A stretch of 39,147 nt of DNA from Henriciella sp. (GTDB taxonomy: Bacteria; Pseudomonadota; Alphaproteobacteria; Caulobacterales; Hyphomonadaceae): assembly GCA_013213825.1 (NCBI GenBank), contig JABSQA010000002.1:1-39147 (forward strand), read 5' to 3'. The notes beneath the pieces are model-generated. The model searched no databases and was not told the DNA's origin. It saw nothing but the letters and a program-made list of their open reading frames with translations. The stretch's first letter is position 1, and every line of letters begins with the position of its first letter. The translations under genes were made by a program, and so were the position numbers. Positions 19,458 through 27,786 of this stretch are shown here, one piece after another.

Positions 19458-20216
19458 ATGCTTACGTCTAAACCACTTTTTTTATTGATTGTTTTGCTGC
19501 AATTCCTGGTGCCCGTCCTGCCGCTCTTCGGGATTGGGGAATCGATTGGAAGCCGCGCCGTTGCTGATGGTATTCCGCCAGAATTGCCGACCGGTATTTT
19601 CTTTTCGATTTGGAGTGTGATTTTCACCGGGCTCGTTTTGACGGCGGTGTTGCATTTACGCGCTGAAACTTATGCCAGCGCGCGGATTGCGCCGCCTTTA
19701 ATGCTGGCGGCAGCTGGCAATAGTGTTTGGATGTTTTGCGCGCAAAGCTATGGGCTGGTCTGGCTCGACTTTCTGCTGCTGCTGCCGATCGCCTTTTTTA
19801 CTTGGGAGGCCGCCTATCGCTTGGATCAGACGCAAGCCTATGACGGGACTGGCCGGAGCATTTTGCATGGGCTTACCGTGGGTCTATTTGCTGGCTGGTT
19901 GACTGTGGCCGTCTCGATCAGTGTTCCGGACCTTGGTCGTTGGATGTTGGAGCGCGGCCCGAGCGATTCGGTCTGGCAGTCGCTCTGGATGACCCTTATT
20001 CCAGCATCGGCATTGGCCTTTGTGTTTGCCAATTATGTCAGCCGAAACGGCTGGTATTTCATCGCGCTGGCTTGGGGGCTGTTGGGTATCGTGGTGAACA
20101 ATTGGACGCGGTTAGGCACGCACGCACTTGCGATCGCGACTGTTTGCGTCGGGCTCTACATATTGTTGCGTCGTTTGCGCTTTGGCGCCCGCGGGAGTTA
20201 TCCCGCCAAATCTTGA
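19458..20216 (+). CDS. TspO-like multi-pass membrane protein
   Basis: A 252-residue membrane protein with seven or so hydrophobic segments. The patterns GIFFSIWSVIFTGLVL, AAAGNSVWMFCAQSYGLVWLDF and a Trp-rich C-terminal half resemble the larger TspO/MBR-related proteins often called tryptophan-rich sensory proteins. These are linked to tetrapyrrole or stress responses in other bacteria, but ligand and role cannot be told here. The frame opens at an ATG at 19404 without a ribosome binding site; the ATG at 19458 follows GGGAGG by 9 nt and places a membrane segment at the N-terminus, so it is preferred. Its 3' end overlaps the convergent podJ-like gene by 19 nt. Confidence 0.6.
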   Translation: MLTSKPLFLLIVLLQFLVPVLPLFGIGESIGSRAVADGIPPELPTGIFFSIWSVIFTGLVLTAVLHLRAETYASARIAPPLMLAAAGNSVWMFCAQSYGLVWLDFLLLLPIAFFTWEAAYRLDQTQAYDGTGRSILHGLTVGLFAGWLTVAVSISVPDLGRWMLERGPSDSVWQSLWMTLIPASALAFVFANYVSRNGWYFIALAWGLLGIVVNNWTRLGTHALAIATVCVGLYILLRRLRFGARGSYPAKS

Positions 20217-23200
20217 GCTTGCTGATTTAGCGCCGCCACAAGATCCGGCGTGATCTCACCTGTGGTCGCAAGACCATTATTGGCTTGGAAGGAGCGGATC
20301 GCCGTGCGCGTTCCAGCGCCGGCGAGGCCATTGGGGGCGCCAGCATCATAGCCCAGTCCGTTCAAAACGGTTTGAATCGCTTCGACTTGCGCACGATTGG
20401 CTTGGTTCCAAGCTTGTGCGCCAAACTCGCCATTGGCGGGTCCATTGGTCGGTGTGACAGCCCAATTCGCGGCGCGAAGTTGAACCTCCTGCGCCTGTTC
20501 CAGCGGCAGGGCTTCGCGCAGGGTCGCGACATTGCCTGGGGCGCTGGCATCGCCATTGGCGGCAGCGATTTCGTACCAGTACAAAGCTTCAACTTGGCTC
20601 GGCGAGATGCCCAAGCCGTTTTCATAGAGCACGGCTAAGTTAAACTGGCTGTCCAAGACGCCATAGTCAGCAGCTTTACGAAACCACTCTGCTGCCGCAG
20701 CATAAGACTGCGGACCGCCTTCACCGTCGGCGAAAAACACGGCGAGATCATGCATGGCTTTGACATTGCCGCCATTCGCGGCGCGCTCTGTCCAGGCGCG
20801 GGCTTCAGTAAAGTCACGTGGTACGCCAATTCCGCGTTCGTGCAGTTTGGCCAAACGGTATTGCGCGGCAGGCAGGCCTTGCTGTGCCGCTGCGCTGATC
20901 ATTTCAGCGCCGACGGCAAAGTCCTGCGCTTCCAAACGGTCCAGACCCAATTGGAATTGTGCGACGGCGTCACCATTCGCGGCGGCTTGTTCTTTGGTCA
21001 ACACGTCGGGAATAGTCGGCAGAGAAATCGGCGGCGCCAAGACCGTTTCGGCGGGCGGTGTTTCCGTGAGCGCTGGTTCGGCCAGTTCTGGCTCGACCGT
21101 GCCGGCGACGCTGCCTTCTTCCTCGAACAGCGTTGCGTCTAACGGATCCATATCGGTTTCTGTGAATTCGACACCGATCAGACTGGGTTCAATTGCCGTT
21201 GCGGGTGGCGCTTCAATTCCAGCCTCAGCCAGGCTGGCTTTGGTTTCAATATTCGGCGCGCTGGCGTCCATGAATGGAATTTTGCCGCGCAGGGCGACCC
21301 ATCCTCCGGCCCCGGCCGCAGAAAGGGCCAGAACCGACGCCGCCGCGATGTATGGGAACTTGCGGCCGCTCGAAGATTTGGGATTTGTCGAGGCGGCAGA
21401 CCGGCGACCCCGGCGAGATTTTCCATCGCCCTTTGGATCGGTTGCGGCTGCGATCGCGGCGTTGCGGGCACGGCTTAAATAATCCGCTGTGTCCGAGGGC
21501 TCAGTCGCACCTTCATCAAGCGTCGGATCAAATTCGTCTACTGCATCTGGCGCGTCTGGGGCGTCTGCAATCAAATCATCTGTATTGTGCGCCAAGTCGA
21601 CATCATCGAGTTCGGGCAACAATTCAGGGATATCATCGACCTCCTCATCAGCAGAGAAAATGTCTGAGTCGCGTGTTTCTTCTTGCGACTCATCCCAGCT
21701 TCCAAGCTCTGCTAATGGGTCATTTTCGGCTTGCGCGGCGTCGTCAGTGTCGGCGTCAATAAACAGGTCTTCAGCGGCTTCTTGCACGACGGCATCGCTC
21801 GAATCGTCACCGACCAGCGCGTCGTCCCATGTTTCTTGAACAGATGGTTCCGCAATCGGCTCTTGTTCATCCGGGGCGGCTTCGAGCGTATCTGGCTCTT
21901 CATCAAAGTCCGGCAGGTTCGCGATAAAATCCTCGTCCGCGGCAATGGTTTCCGGTTCATCCGCTTCGAGTTCTAGGTCGTCGTCTCGCGCGGTCTCCGC
22001 CGAGACGGGGTCATCAAAATGCTCCGTTTCGATCGAATTTGCTTCCGCTTCCATCGGGTCGGACTCTGGTTCGAGATCCGCTTCCGGCTCGATCTCGGGC
22101 TCGACTTCTATTTCGATGGGTGTGTCATCGACTTCGAGTTCCGGCATATCCGGCAACGCAGCCGCTGGTGTCGGCTCAGACATTGGCGGTGCGGTAAAGT
22201 CTTCGAGGGCTTCCAACCGTGATGCGAGAGAGACAATGGCGCGCTGAACTGGCGACACAGCCGTCGCAGTTTGGCTCTGCATCTCTGCCAAGCGGGAAGA
22301 GATATTGGAGAGGGCATCAGAAAGGCGTGCCTGTTGCCGCGACTCGGAGCCTGCAACTTTCTCCACCAATTTACGTTGGCTCTGTTCCTGACGCGCTTGA
22401 ACATGTTTAATCGCGGTCGCGACTTGCTGGCCGACTTGCTCAATCGCGCCGGCGCTGCGGCGCTCGCTATCGGCAATACGTTGAGCGAAAGACGTGGCGA
22501 GATTGTCGACCTGCCCGCCAACTTGCTCAATCGCTTGCGCATTTCTCTGTTCGCCCTCGGCGACGCGTTGATTCAGCGATTCTGACAAGCCAACGACTTG
22601 CTCTCCCACTTTCTCAATCGCTTCGGCGCTGCGTGTCTCGCTCTCTTCGACATGCCGGACCAGGGTGTTGGACAAGTGATTGATCTGTTGATCAACGCCG
22701 TCCAAACGGGCGGATGTATCGGCGCCTTCCAGCGCATTTACACGGGTTTCCAGCGCGCCCATCAATTCGGGATTATTACCCGCCGCAGCGCGTTCAATCT
22801 CGTCCGCTAAATACCGACGGGATTCCTCGACGCTGACACGGAGGTCAGAGGCGAGTTCGTCAAAACGCTTTTCAAGCTCTTGGCGGAGCGCATCGGCTTT
22901 TTCGGGGCTCGCGGCTTCCGCGATCAAGTTGATGCGCTGGTCGAGACTGGCAAACGTTCCCTCAAGGGCTTTAAGGGCGGTGTCCGTGGTTTGCTCGGCG
23001 CGGTTGAGACGCTCCTGAATACGGAGCATCGTACCTTCCATGGAATTGATAGCGCCTGAAACGTCGCCTTCCACAGATTTCATTCGGCCATCGACCTCAT
23101 CGACTTTCGCCAATTTGGTTGCGACCGAGGACTCCATCGCTGAGACCCGTTCAGAGAGGTGACGGGACGTTCCTTCTGCACGCAATTCCGCTTGCTCTAC

Positions 23201-23908
23201 GGCTTTTTCAACCCGCTGCGCAGCATCTGACAGAGTGCTTTCCACTTTGACTTCGATACCTTCAACGCGCTCGCTCAGATCGGTGAAGCCGGCTTCGACG
23301 CGTCCCTTCATCGCTGCGGATTCGTCCTGATTGAGGCGCCCTTCTTCGTAGACGTGAGACGCGAGTTTGCCGAGCGCGTCTTCGAGCGATTTCATCGCTT
23401 CGAGGCTTCGAGCACCGCTTTCATCGGCCTCAAGCGCACCGACCTTATCGTGCAGAACCTCGTGCGTTTCGCGCAATTCGTCGATCATTCGCTCGACTTC
23501 AGCGGTCATCGCAGAGGTGGTGTTCTCTGTGCTCTCCAAACGCGCCAGCAAGCCAAGTACGGATTGGTCAATGCCAGTAATCGCCAAAGTCGAACGGGCC
23601 TCAACGGCCTCAATCCGTTGCGCCAAGCCGTCCAGCGCCCGAGTCCGTACCGGCTCCGCATAGGCCGACGGATCGGCATATTGCGGATTCGCGAAGCGAG
23701 AGTCGGGATAACCTTCAGGATAAACTTGTGGTTGATGCGACTGTGGTGGCGCGGCGCGATCGCGTGGTCCCGCCTCGCTATGGCCTTCGAGCAAAAGATT
23801 ATTGATGTAATCACCGAGCGTTATGCCCTTGAGACGCGCTTTTTCTTTGGCAATCGCGCGGGCGCGGTCATCCACACCTTTAACGCTCCAGGACCCATAT
23901 TGGCTCAT
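20198..23908 (-). CDS. podJ: PodJ-like polar organelle scaffold with Sel1 and PG-binding domains
   Basis: A 1236-residue bitopic protein like Caulobacter PodJ, which marks the new pole and organises pili, flagellum and holdfast factors. The N-terminus WSVKGVDDRARAIAKEKAR is the family signature. Residues of roughly 70-560 are coiled coil, with near-identical repeats around AIEQVGGQVDNLA and AIEQVGQQV. A very acidic linker follows at about 580-800 (EPEIEPEADLEPESDP type). One membrane segment lies at about 848-870 (FPYIAAASVLALSAAGAGG). The periplasmic part has Sel1-like repeats at about 965-1105 and a C-terminal peptidoglycan-binding domain (IQTVLNGLGYDAG, RTAIRSFQANNGL). The start at 23908 has GGAG 8 nt upstream; the open frame extends to 23965 without support. 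A CtrA box lies upstream. Confidence 0.82.
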   Translation of the reverse strand: MSQYGSWSVKGVDDRARAIAKEKARLKGITLGDYINNLLLEGHSEAGPRDRAAPPQSHQPQVYPEGYPDSRFANPQYADPSAYAEPVRTRALDGLAQRIEAVEARSTLAITGIDQSVLGLLARLESTENTTSAMTAEVERMIDELRETHEVLHDKVGALEADESGARSLEAMKSLEDALGKLASHVYEEGRLNQDESAAMKGRVEAGFTDLSERVEGIEVKVESTLSDAAQRVEKAVEQAELRAEGTSRHLSERVSAMESSVATKLAKVDEVDGRMKSVEGDVSGAINSMEGTMLRIQERLNRAEQTTDTALKALEGTFASLDQRINLIAEAASPEKADALRQELEKRFDELASDLRVSVEESRRYLADEIERAAAGNNPELMGALETRVNALEGADTSARLDGVDQQINHLSNTLVRHVEESETRSAEAIEKVGEQVVGLSESLNQRVAEGEQRNAQAIEQVGGQVDNLATSFAQRIADSERRSAGAIEQVGQQVATAIKHVQARQEQSQRKLVEKVAGSESRQQARLSDALSNISSRLAEMQSQTATAVSPVQRAIVSLASRLEALEDFTAPPMSEPTPAAALPDMPELEVDDTPIEIEVEPEIEPEADLEPESDPMEAEANSIETEHFDDPVSAETARDDDLELEADEPETIAADEDFIANLPDFDEEPDTLEAAPDEQEPIAEPSVQETWDDALVGDDSSDAVVQEAAEDLFIDADTDDAAQAENDPLAELGSWDESQEETRDSDIFSADEEVDDIPELLPELDDVDLAHNTDDLIADAPDAPDAVDEFDPTLDEGATEPSDTADYLSRARNAAIAAATDPKGDGKSRRGRRSAASTNPKSSSGRKFPYIAAASVLALSAAGAGGWVALRGKIPFMDASAPNIETKASLAEAGIEAPPATAIEPSLIGVEFTETDMDPLDATLFEEEGSVAGTVEPELAEPALTETPPAETVLAPPISLPTIPDVLTKEQAAANGDAVAQFQLGLDRLEAQDFAVGAEMISAAAQQGLPAAQYRLAKLHERGIGVPRDFTEARAWTERAANGGNVKAMHDLAVFFADGEGGPQSYAAAAEWFRKAADYGVLDSQFNLAVLYENGLGISPSQVEALYWYEIAAANGDASAPGNVATLREALPLEQAQEVQLRAANWAVTPTNGPANGEFGAQAWNQANRAQVEAIQTVLNGLGYDAGAPNGLAGAGTRTAIRSFQANNGLATTGEITPDLVAALNQQAQDLAG

Positions 23909-23993
23909 GCCCGGCACTCCGAATTCCGGCCCGCTGATTCGGAACAGCGCACCGATTTTACCCATTTCTGGTAGTGTGATGGCGCGGACAGCC

Positions 23994-24008
23994 TTAATTC
24001 CTGGTTAA
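23994..24008 (-). promoter_or_regulatory. CtrA box upstream of the podJ-like gene
   Basis: TTAA-TTCCTGG-TTAA, an exact TTAA-N7-TTAA site. On the minus strand it reads TTAACCAGGAATTAA, beginning with the extended TTAACCA half-site preferred by CtrA. It ends 86 nt upstream of the podJ-like start. A GANTC methylation site (GATTC, 23936-23940) lies between box and start, as at many cell-cycle promoters in Caulobacter relatives. Confidence 0.55.
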
Positions 24009-24073
24009 AAAGGTAAACAGATCGCGGCAAATTCGTAAGCTTTGTTCATACCTTGAACTGACCATGCGAGAGG

Positions 24074-24108
24074 GTGACGTTGACGTTCGCGTAAACACAG
24101 GGCATAGT
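24074..24108 (+). promoter_or_regulatory. merR promoter with MerR operator
   Basis: TTGACG (24080-24085) and CATAGT (24103-24108) form a 17-bp-spaced promoter whose start point would fall at the merR ATG, suggesting a leaderless mRNA. The 22-mer at 24074-24095 (GTGACGTTGACGTTCGCGTA plus AA) covers the -35 box. It recurs inverted at 26577-26598 with three differences, so it is a likely operator for the MerR protein encoded next to it, giving autoregulation. Confidence 0.6.
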
Positions 24109-24115
24109 TGCACAC

Positions 24116-24595
24116 ATGCCTGATACCGTAACTTCTCTATCTATCGCTGACTCTCGGACTTATTCGATCTCAGAACTGGCCCGTGAGTTTGGAATCACCC
24201 CCCGCGCTTTGCGTTTCTATGAAGACAAGGACATGCTGCATCCCGCTCGGGATGGAATGACCCGCGTCTACTCGCATCGAGATCGAGGCCGCGTCAAAAT
24301 TATCGTGCGCTTGAAGCGTCTCGGTCTACCGCTGGCAGATATTCGCGAAATTCTCGATCTTTACGGTCTTGAAGACGGTCAGCGGGCGCAAATGCGCATG
24401 TCGCTGGTCAAGTTCCAGAACCAAATCAAAGAGCTGGAAAGCCAACGCGAAGATATCGAAATGGCCCTACAGGAATTGCACAACGGGATTGAGTGGCTGG
24501 AAGAGCAGCTCGACAAAATTGGACCTGGGGCTGCTGAAGCTGAAAATCTCAAAGCTTATGACGCCGTTGCTCGGCGCCAGCTCGACGACGCGTAA
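24116..24595 (+). CDS. MerR-family transcriptional regulator of fatty-acid oxidation genes
   Basis: A 159-residue MerR-type DNA-binding protein. The winged helix-turn-helix YSISELAREFGITPRALRFYED occupies about residues 16-37, followed by GMTRVYSHRDRGRVKIIVRLKRLGL. A long coiled-coil dimerisation helix (about 85-135, QNQIKELESQREDIEMALQELH) comes next, with a short C-terminus lacking the cysteines of metal sensors. It resembles the MerR regulators beside acyl-CoA dehydrogenase genes in proteobacteria (LiuR-like group), which repress until an acyl-CoA signal appears. Position and the shared operator point to control of itself and of the operon at 26622. No ribosome binding site precedes the ATG, in keeping with a leaderless transcript. 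A strong hairpin follows the gene. Confidence 0.85.
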   Translation: MPDTVTSLSIADSRTYSISELAREFGITPRALRFYEDKDMLHPARDGMTRVYSHRDRGRVKIIVRLKRLGLPLADIREILDLYGLEDGQRAQMRMSLVKFQNQIKELESQREDIEMALQELHNGIEWLEEQLDKIGPGAAEAENLKAYDAVARRQLDDA

Positions 24596-24635
24596 CGACT
24601 TACAGTCTGACGCGTAAGAGTTGAATGACCTTTCC

Positions 24636-24667
24636 AAACCGTGACGCTAAAGCCAGCGTCACGGTTT
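24636..24667 (+). terminator. Hairpin terminator after merR
   Basis: A perfect 13-bp inverted repeat (AAACCGTGACGCT and AGCGTCACGGTTT) with a 6-nt loop, followed by TTTAATAAAT-like sequence. It lies 40 nt after the merR stop and 26 nt before the next start codon, so it should separate merR from the acyl-CoA dehydrogenase transcript. The T-run is short, so it could also act as a bidirectional or weak terminator. Confidence 0.65.
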
Positions 24668-24693
24668 AATAAATACCATTAAGGGAAACCCAG

Positions 24694-26475
24694 ATGCCAC
24701 GTTATGATGCACCTGTTCGCGACATGCAGTTCCTCTTGCATGATGTCCTGTCGATTCAGAACTATTCCAACCTGCCGGGCTTTGAAGAGGCCACGCCAGA
24801 CCTGGTTGATGCGATCCTCGAAGAATCCGGCAAGTTTGCCAAAGAAGTGCTCTTCCCGCTGAACAAAGTCGGCGATGAGCAAGGCTGCGTGCGCAATGCT
24901 GATGCCAGTGTCAAAACCCCTGACGGGTTTAAAGAAGCCTATGCTCAAATGGTCGAGAATGGTTGGTTGCTGCTCGGCAAGTCGCCAGACATGGGCGGTC
25001 AGGGCCTGCCTTATGTCGTCAACATGGCCACGCAAGAGATGAACTCATCCGCCAATATGGCGTTCGCCATGTATCCTGGGCTGACCTCCGGCGCATTTGA
25101 AGCTCTGATGGCGGGGGGATCGGAAGAGCAAAAGGCGATGTACGGACCGAACATGGCGTCAGGCAAATGGGCCGGCACTATGAACCTGACCGAACCACAA
25201 TGCGGAACAGATCTCGGCTTGATCAAAACCAAAGCTGTGCCGCAGCCAGATGGGTCGTACAAAATCACAGGTCAAAAGATTTGGATCTCTGGCGGTGAGC
25301 AAGACTTGACCGAGAACATCATCCATTTGGTGCTCGCGAGGATCGAAGGCGCGCCGGAAGGGATTAAGGGCATCTCCCTCTTCGTGGTGCCGAAATATAT
25401 CGTCAATGAGGATGGCTCACTCGGCGATCGCAATGAGTGTTCTTGCGGTGGTCTTGAAGAGAAGATGGGCATTCACGGCAATGCCACATGCGTGATGAAT
25501 TATGATGGCGCGACCGGTTGGCTCGTTGGCGAAGAGCATAAAGGCATGCGCACCATGTTCGTGATGATGAACGAAGCGCGCCTTGGCGTTGGTATGCAAG
25601 GTCTGGCACAGGCCGAAGTGGCCTACCAAAATGCCGTCGACTTTGCCAATGACCGCATCCAAGGGCGATCTTTGACCGGACCGAAACATCCTGACAAAGC
25701 CGCGGATCCGGTCATCGTACACCCGGACGTGCGCCGCATGTTGATGGATCAAAAGTCATTCATCGAAGGTGCGCGTGCCTTCACCTATTGGACCGCCTTG
25801 TATGGCGATTTGCATCATAAATCGCCGGACGAAAAAGTGCGCGAAAAAGCCGGCGACTATATGGCGTTGATGACACCCGTCCTCAAAGCGTTCCTGACCG
25901 ATCGCGGGTTCAAGATGGCGAATGAGGCGCTGCAAATCCATGGCGGTTCTGGCTTCACGCAAGAATGGGGTTTGGAACAGTTCGTTCGCGATTGCCGGAT
26001 CACCCTCATCTATGAAGGCACAAACGGTATCCAAGCGCTCGACTTGGTCGGACGTAAATTGGCGTCAAATGGCGGCCGCGCCGTCTTCAGCTTCTTCGCT
26101 GAGATCGATGATTTCATCGGGACCCATGAAGGCAATGCCGAGCTAGAACCTTTTATCGAAGGTCTGAAATCGGCCAAAGCTCAGCTACAAGATGGCACCA
26201 ATTGGTTGATGCAGAAAGGCATGAGCGATTTTAATAATGCAGGGGCTGCTTCGTCAGATTACTTGCAGCTATTCGGCCTTACAGCGCTGACTTATATGTG
26301 GGCTCTGATGGCGAAAGTTGCGCTTGAGAAAAAGGGCGATGATCCGTTTTACGATGATAAGATCCTGACCGGGAGATATTATGTGTCTCGGGTTTTGCCA
26401 GAAGCGGCCTCGCATTTGGCGAAACTGAAGACGGGGGCTGAGCTGATGATGGCGATGCCCGCGGACCGGTTCTAA
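24694..26475 (+). CDS. Acyl-CoA dehydrogenase, DmdC/AcdA type
   Basis: A 593-residue FAD enzyme for the first step of beta-oxidation, of the long type with an extra C-terminal domain (the family of 3-methylmercaptopropionyl-CoA dehydrogenase DmdC and related FadE-like enzymes). NLTEPQCGTDLG and KIWISGGEQD form the FAD and substrate sites, NEARLGVGMQGLAQ is typical of this group, and the catalytic base is Glu441 in IYEGTNGIQALDL. The N-terminus YDAPVRDMQFLLHDVL is also typical. Substrate chain length cannot be read from sequence, so DMSP breakdown should not be assumed. It lies between two strong terminator hairpins and so is probably a single-gene transcript; I do not see the MerR operator in front of it. 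Confidence 0.9.
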   Translation: MPRYDAPVRDMQFLLHDVLSIQNYSNLPGFEEATPDLVDAILEESGKFAKEVLFPLNKVGDEQGCVRNADASVKTPDGFKEAYAQMVENGWLLLGKSPDMGGQGLPYVVNMATQEMNSSANMAFAMYPGLTSGAFEALMAGGSEEQKAMYGPNMASGKWAGTMNLTEPQCGTDLGLIKTKAVPQPDGSYKITGQKIWISGGEQDLTENIIHLVLARIEGAPEGIKGISLFVVPKYIVNEDGSLGDRNECSCGGLEEKMGIHGNATCVMNYDGATGWLVGEEHKGMRTMFVMMNEARLGVGMQGLAQAEVAYQNAVDFANDRIQGRSLTGPKHPDKAADPVIVHPDVRRMLMDQKSFIEGARAFTYWTALYGDLHHKSPDEKVREKAGDYMALMTPVLKAFLTDRGFKMANEALQIHGGSGFTQEWGLEQFVRDCRITLIYEGTNGIQALDLVGRKLASNGGRAVFSFFAEIDDFIGTHEGNAELEPFIEGLKSAKAQLQDGTNWLMQKGMSDFNNAGAASSDYLQLFGLTALTYMWALMAKVALEKKGDDPFYDDKILTGRYYVSRVLPEAASHLAKLKTGAELMMAMPADRF

Positions 26476-26488
26476 TCAAGATCATGGA

Positions 26489-26522
26489 GAAAGCCGCGAA
26501 ACCCAACAGGTTCGCGGCTTTC
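26489..26522 (+). terminator. Rho-independent terminator after the first acyl-CoA dehydrogenase
   Basis: A 12-bp inverted repeat GAAAGCCGCGAA / TTCGCGGCTTTC with a 10-nt loop and a short T-rich tail, beginning 13 nt after the stop codon. It ends the transcript ahead of the separately controlled LCAD-type operon. Confidence 0.75.
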
Positions 26523-26576
26523 TTGTGTAACTTCTCGTTACGTCATGACTGGCCAAAACAGCGTAGAAATCCTATG

Positions 26577-26598
26577 TTGACGTGAACGTAAACGTCAC
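26577..26598 (-). promoter_or_regulatory. MerR operator before the LCAD-type operon
   Basis: On the minus strand this 22-mer begins GTGACGTTTACGTTCACGTC and matches the merR promoter element at 19 of 22 positions. On the plus strand both share TTGACG-N4-CGTAAA. It lies 23 nt before the start codon, just ahead of the AGGAG ribosome binding site and right after a TATGTT -10-like box (26573-26578), a position expected for repression. Confidence 0.6.
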
Positions 26599-26621
26599 AA
26601 TCAAATCTCAGGAGTTTTCTC

Positions 26622-27785
26622 ATGTCTGATGTTCTCGATGTCCCTTTGGCACAATGGCGTCAGGATGAGGAGATTAAGATTTTTGATGATGCGGTTGCGC
26701 AGTTTTTCGAGAAAGAACTGAAGCCGCATGTCGAAGAGTGGCGCGAAGCGGGTGTTGTGCCGCGCGAAGTCTGGACGCAAGCGGCCGAGCAAGGTCTGCT
26801 TCTCGTCTCTGCGCCCGAAGAATATGGCGGTGCGGGCGGTGATTTCCGTCATGATGCGGTGATCATTGAGCAGCTCGAAAAGCAAGGCATTGCTGGGTTC
26901 GGGCTTGGTTTGCACAATGCCATCGTCGCGCCCTACATCATCCATTACGGCTCGGAAGAACAAAAGCAGCGTCTCCTCCCTAAACTTGCCTCTGGTGAAA
27001 AGGTCTGTGCCATTGCGATGACCGAACCGGGCACGGGTTCTGACCTACAGAACATCAAGACCACGGCCAAGAAAGACGGCAATGGCTATGTCATCAATGG
27101 CTCTAAGACCTTCATCACCAATGGCCAGACGGCCAATCTGATCCTGGTCTGCGCCAAAACGGATCCGAGCAAAGGCGCCAAAGGCATTTCGATTATGATG
27201 GTCGAAACCGACGAGGTCGAAGGGTTCGAACGTGGCCGCAATCTCAAAAAGATTGGTCAGCCGGCTGCCGACACATCAGAGCTGTTCTTCAATGACGTAA
27301 AAGTCCCAGCCTCGGCCCTGCTCGGACCAGAAGAAGGCCAGGGCTTTATTCAGCTGATGCAACAGCTCCCGCAAGAGCGCCACATTATTGGCATTCAGGG
27401 CATTGGCATGATCGAGCGCGCGCTGAAAGAAACGGTCGCCTATGTGAAACAGCGCAAAGCGTTTGGCGGCACGATCATGGATTTCCAAAACACGCAATTC
27501 AAACTGGCTGAGTGTAAAACCGAAGCCACCGTGGCGCGCGTGTTTGCCGATCACTGTACCGAGCTTCTGCTCAAGGGAGAGCTGGATGCGGCGACGGCGT
27601 CTATGTCCAAATATTGGATTTCAGACCTGCAATGTAAAATCATTGACGAGTGTCTGCAGCTGCATGGCGGCTGGGGCTATATGGATGAATATCCGATCGG
27701 CCAAATGTACCAGGATGCCCGCGTCCAGCGCATCTATGGCGGCGCCAATGAAGTGATGAAAATGCTAATCGCGAGGACGCTGTAG
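26622..27785 (+). CDS. Acyl-CoA dehydrogenase, long-chain (LCAD) type
   Basis: A 387-residue FAD-dependent enzyme that introduces the alpha-beta double bond into acyl-CoA. AIAMTEPGTGSDLQNIKTTA and FITNGQTANL form the FAD site. The usual catalytic Glu of IYEGT is absent (IYGGANEVMK, Gly373). Instead Glu252 lies in QQLPQERHIIG, the position used by long-chain and isovaleryl-CoA dehydrogenases. It is therefore not a dead enzyme but an LCAD-like one. AGGAG lies 8 nt before the ATG. It opens an operon of six closely spaced genes ending at the terminator at 32212. Confidence 0.93.
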   Translation: MSDVLDVPLAQWRQDEEIKIFDDAVAQFFEKELKPHVEEWREAGVVPREVWTQAAEQGLLLVSAPEEYGGAGGDFRHDAVIIEQLEKQGIAGFGLGLHNAIVAPYIIHYGSEEQKQRLLPKLASGEKVCAIAMTEPGTGSDLQNIKTTAKKDGNGYVINGSKTFITNGQTANLILVCAKTDPSKGAKGISIMMVETDEVEGFERGRNLKKIGQPAADTSELFFNDVKVPASALLGPEEGQGFIQLMQQLPQERHIIGIQGIGMIERALKETVAYVKQRKAFGGTIMDFQNTQFKLAECKTEATVARVFADHCTELLLKGELDAATASMSKYWISDLQCKIIDECLQLHGGWGYMDEYPIGQMYQDARVQRIYGGANEVMKMLIARTL

Positions 27786-27786
27786 A

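Noticed and set aside
20754-22247. Plus-strand ORFs opposite the podJ-like gene
   Set aside because: Ser/Ala-rich composition mirrors the acidic linker codons of the real gene; no domain or start signal supports them.
24610-24619. TGACGCGTAA upstream of the first acyl-CoA dehydrogenase as a third MerR operator
   Set aside because: It has the two halves without the 4-nt spacer and matches little of the 22-bp element, so it is probably chance.
24664-24680. TTAA...TTAA pair ahead of the acyl-CoA dehydrogenase as a CtrA box
   Set aside because: The spacing between the half-sites is 9 nt, not 7, and one half lies in the terminator stem.
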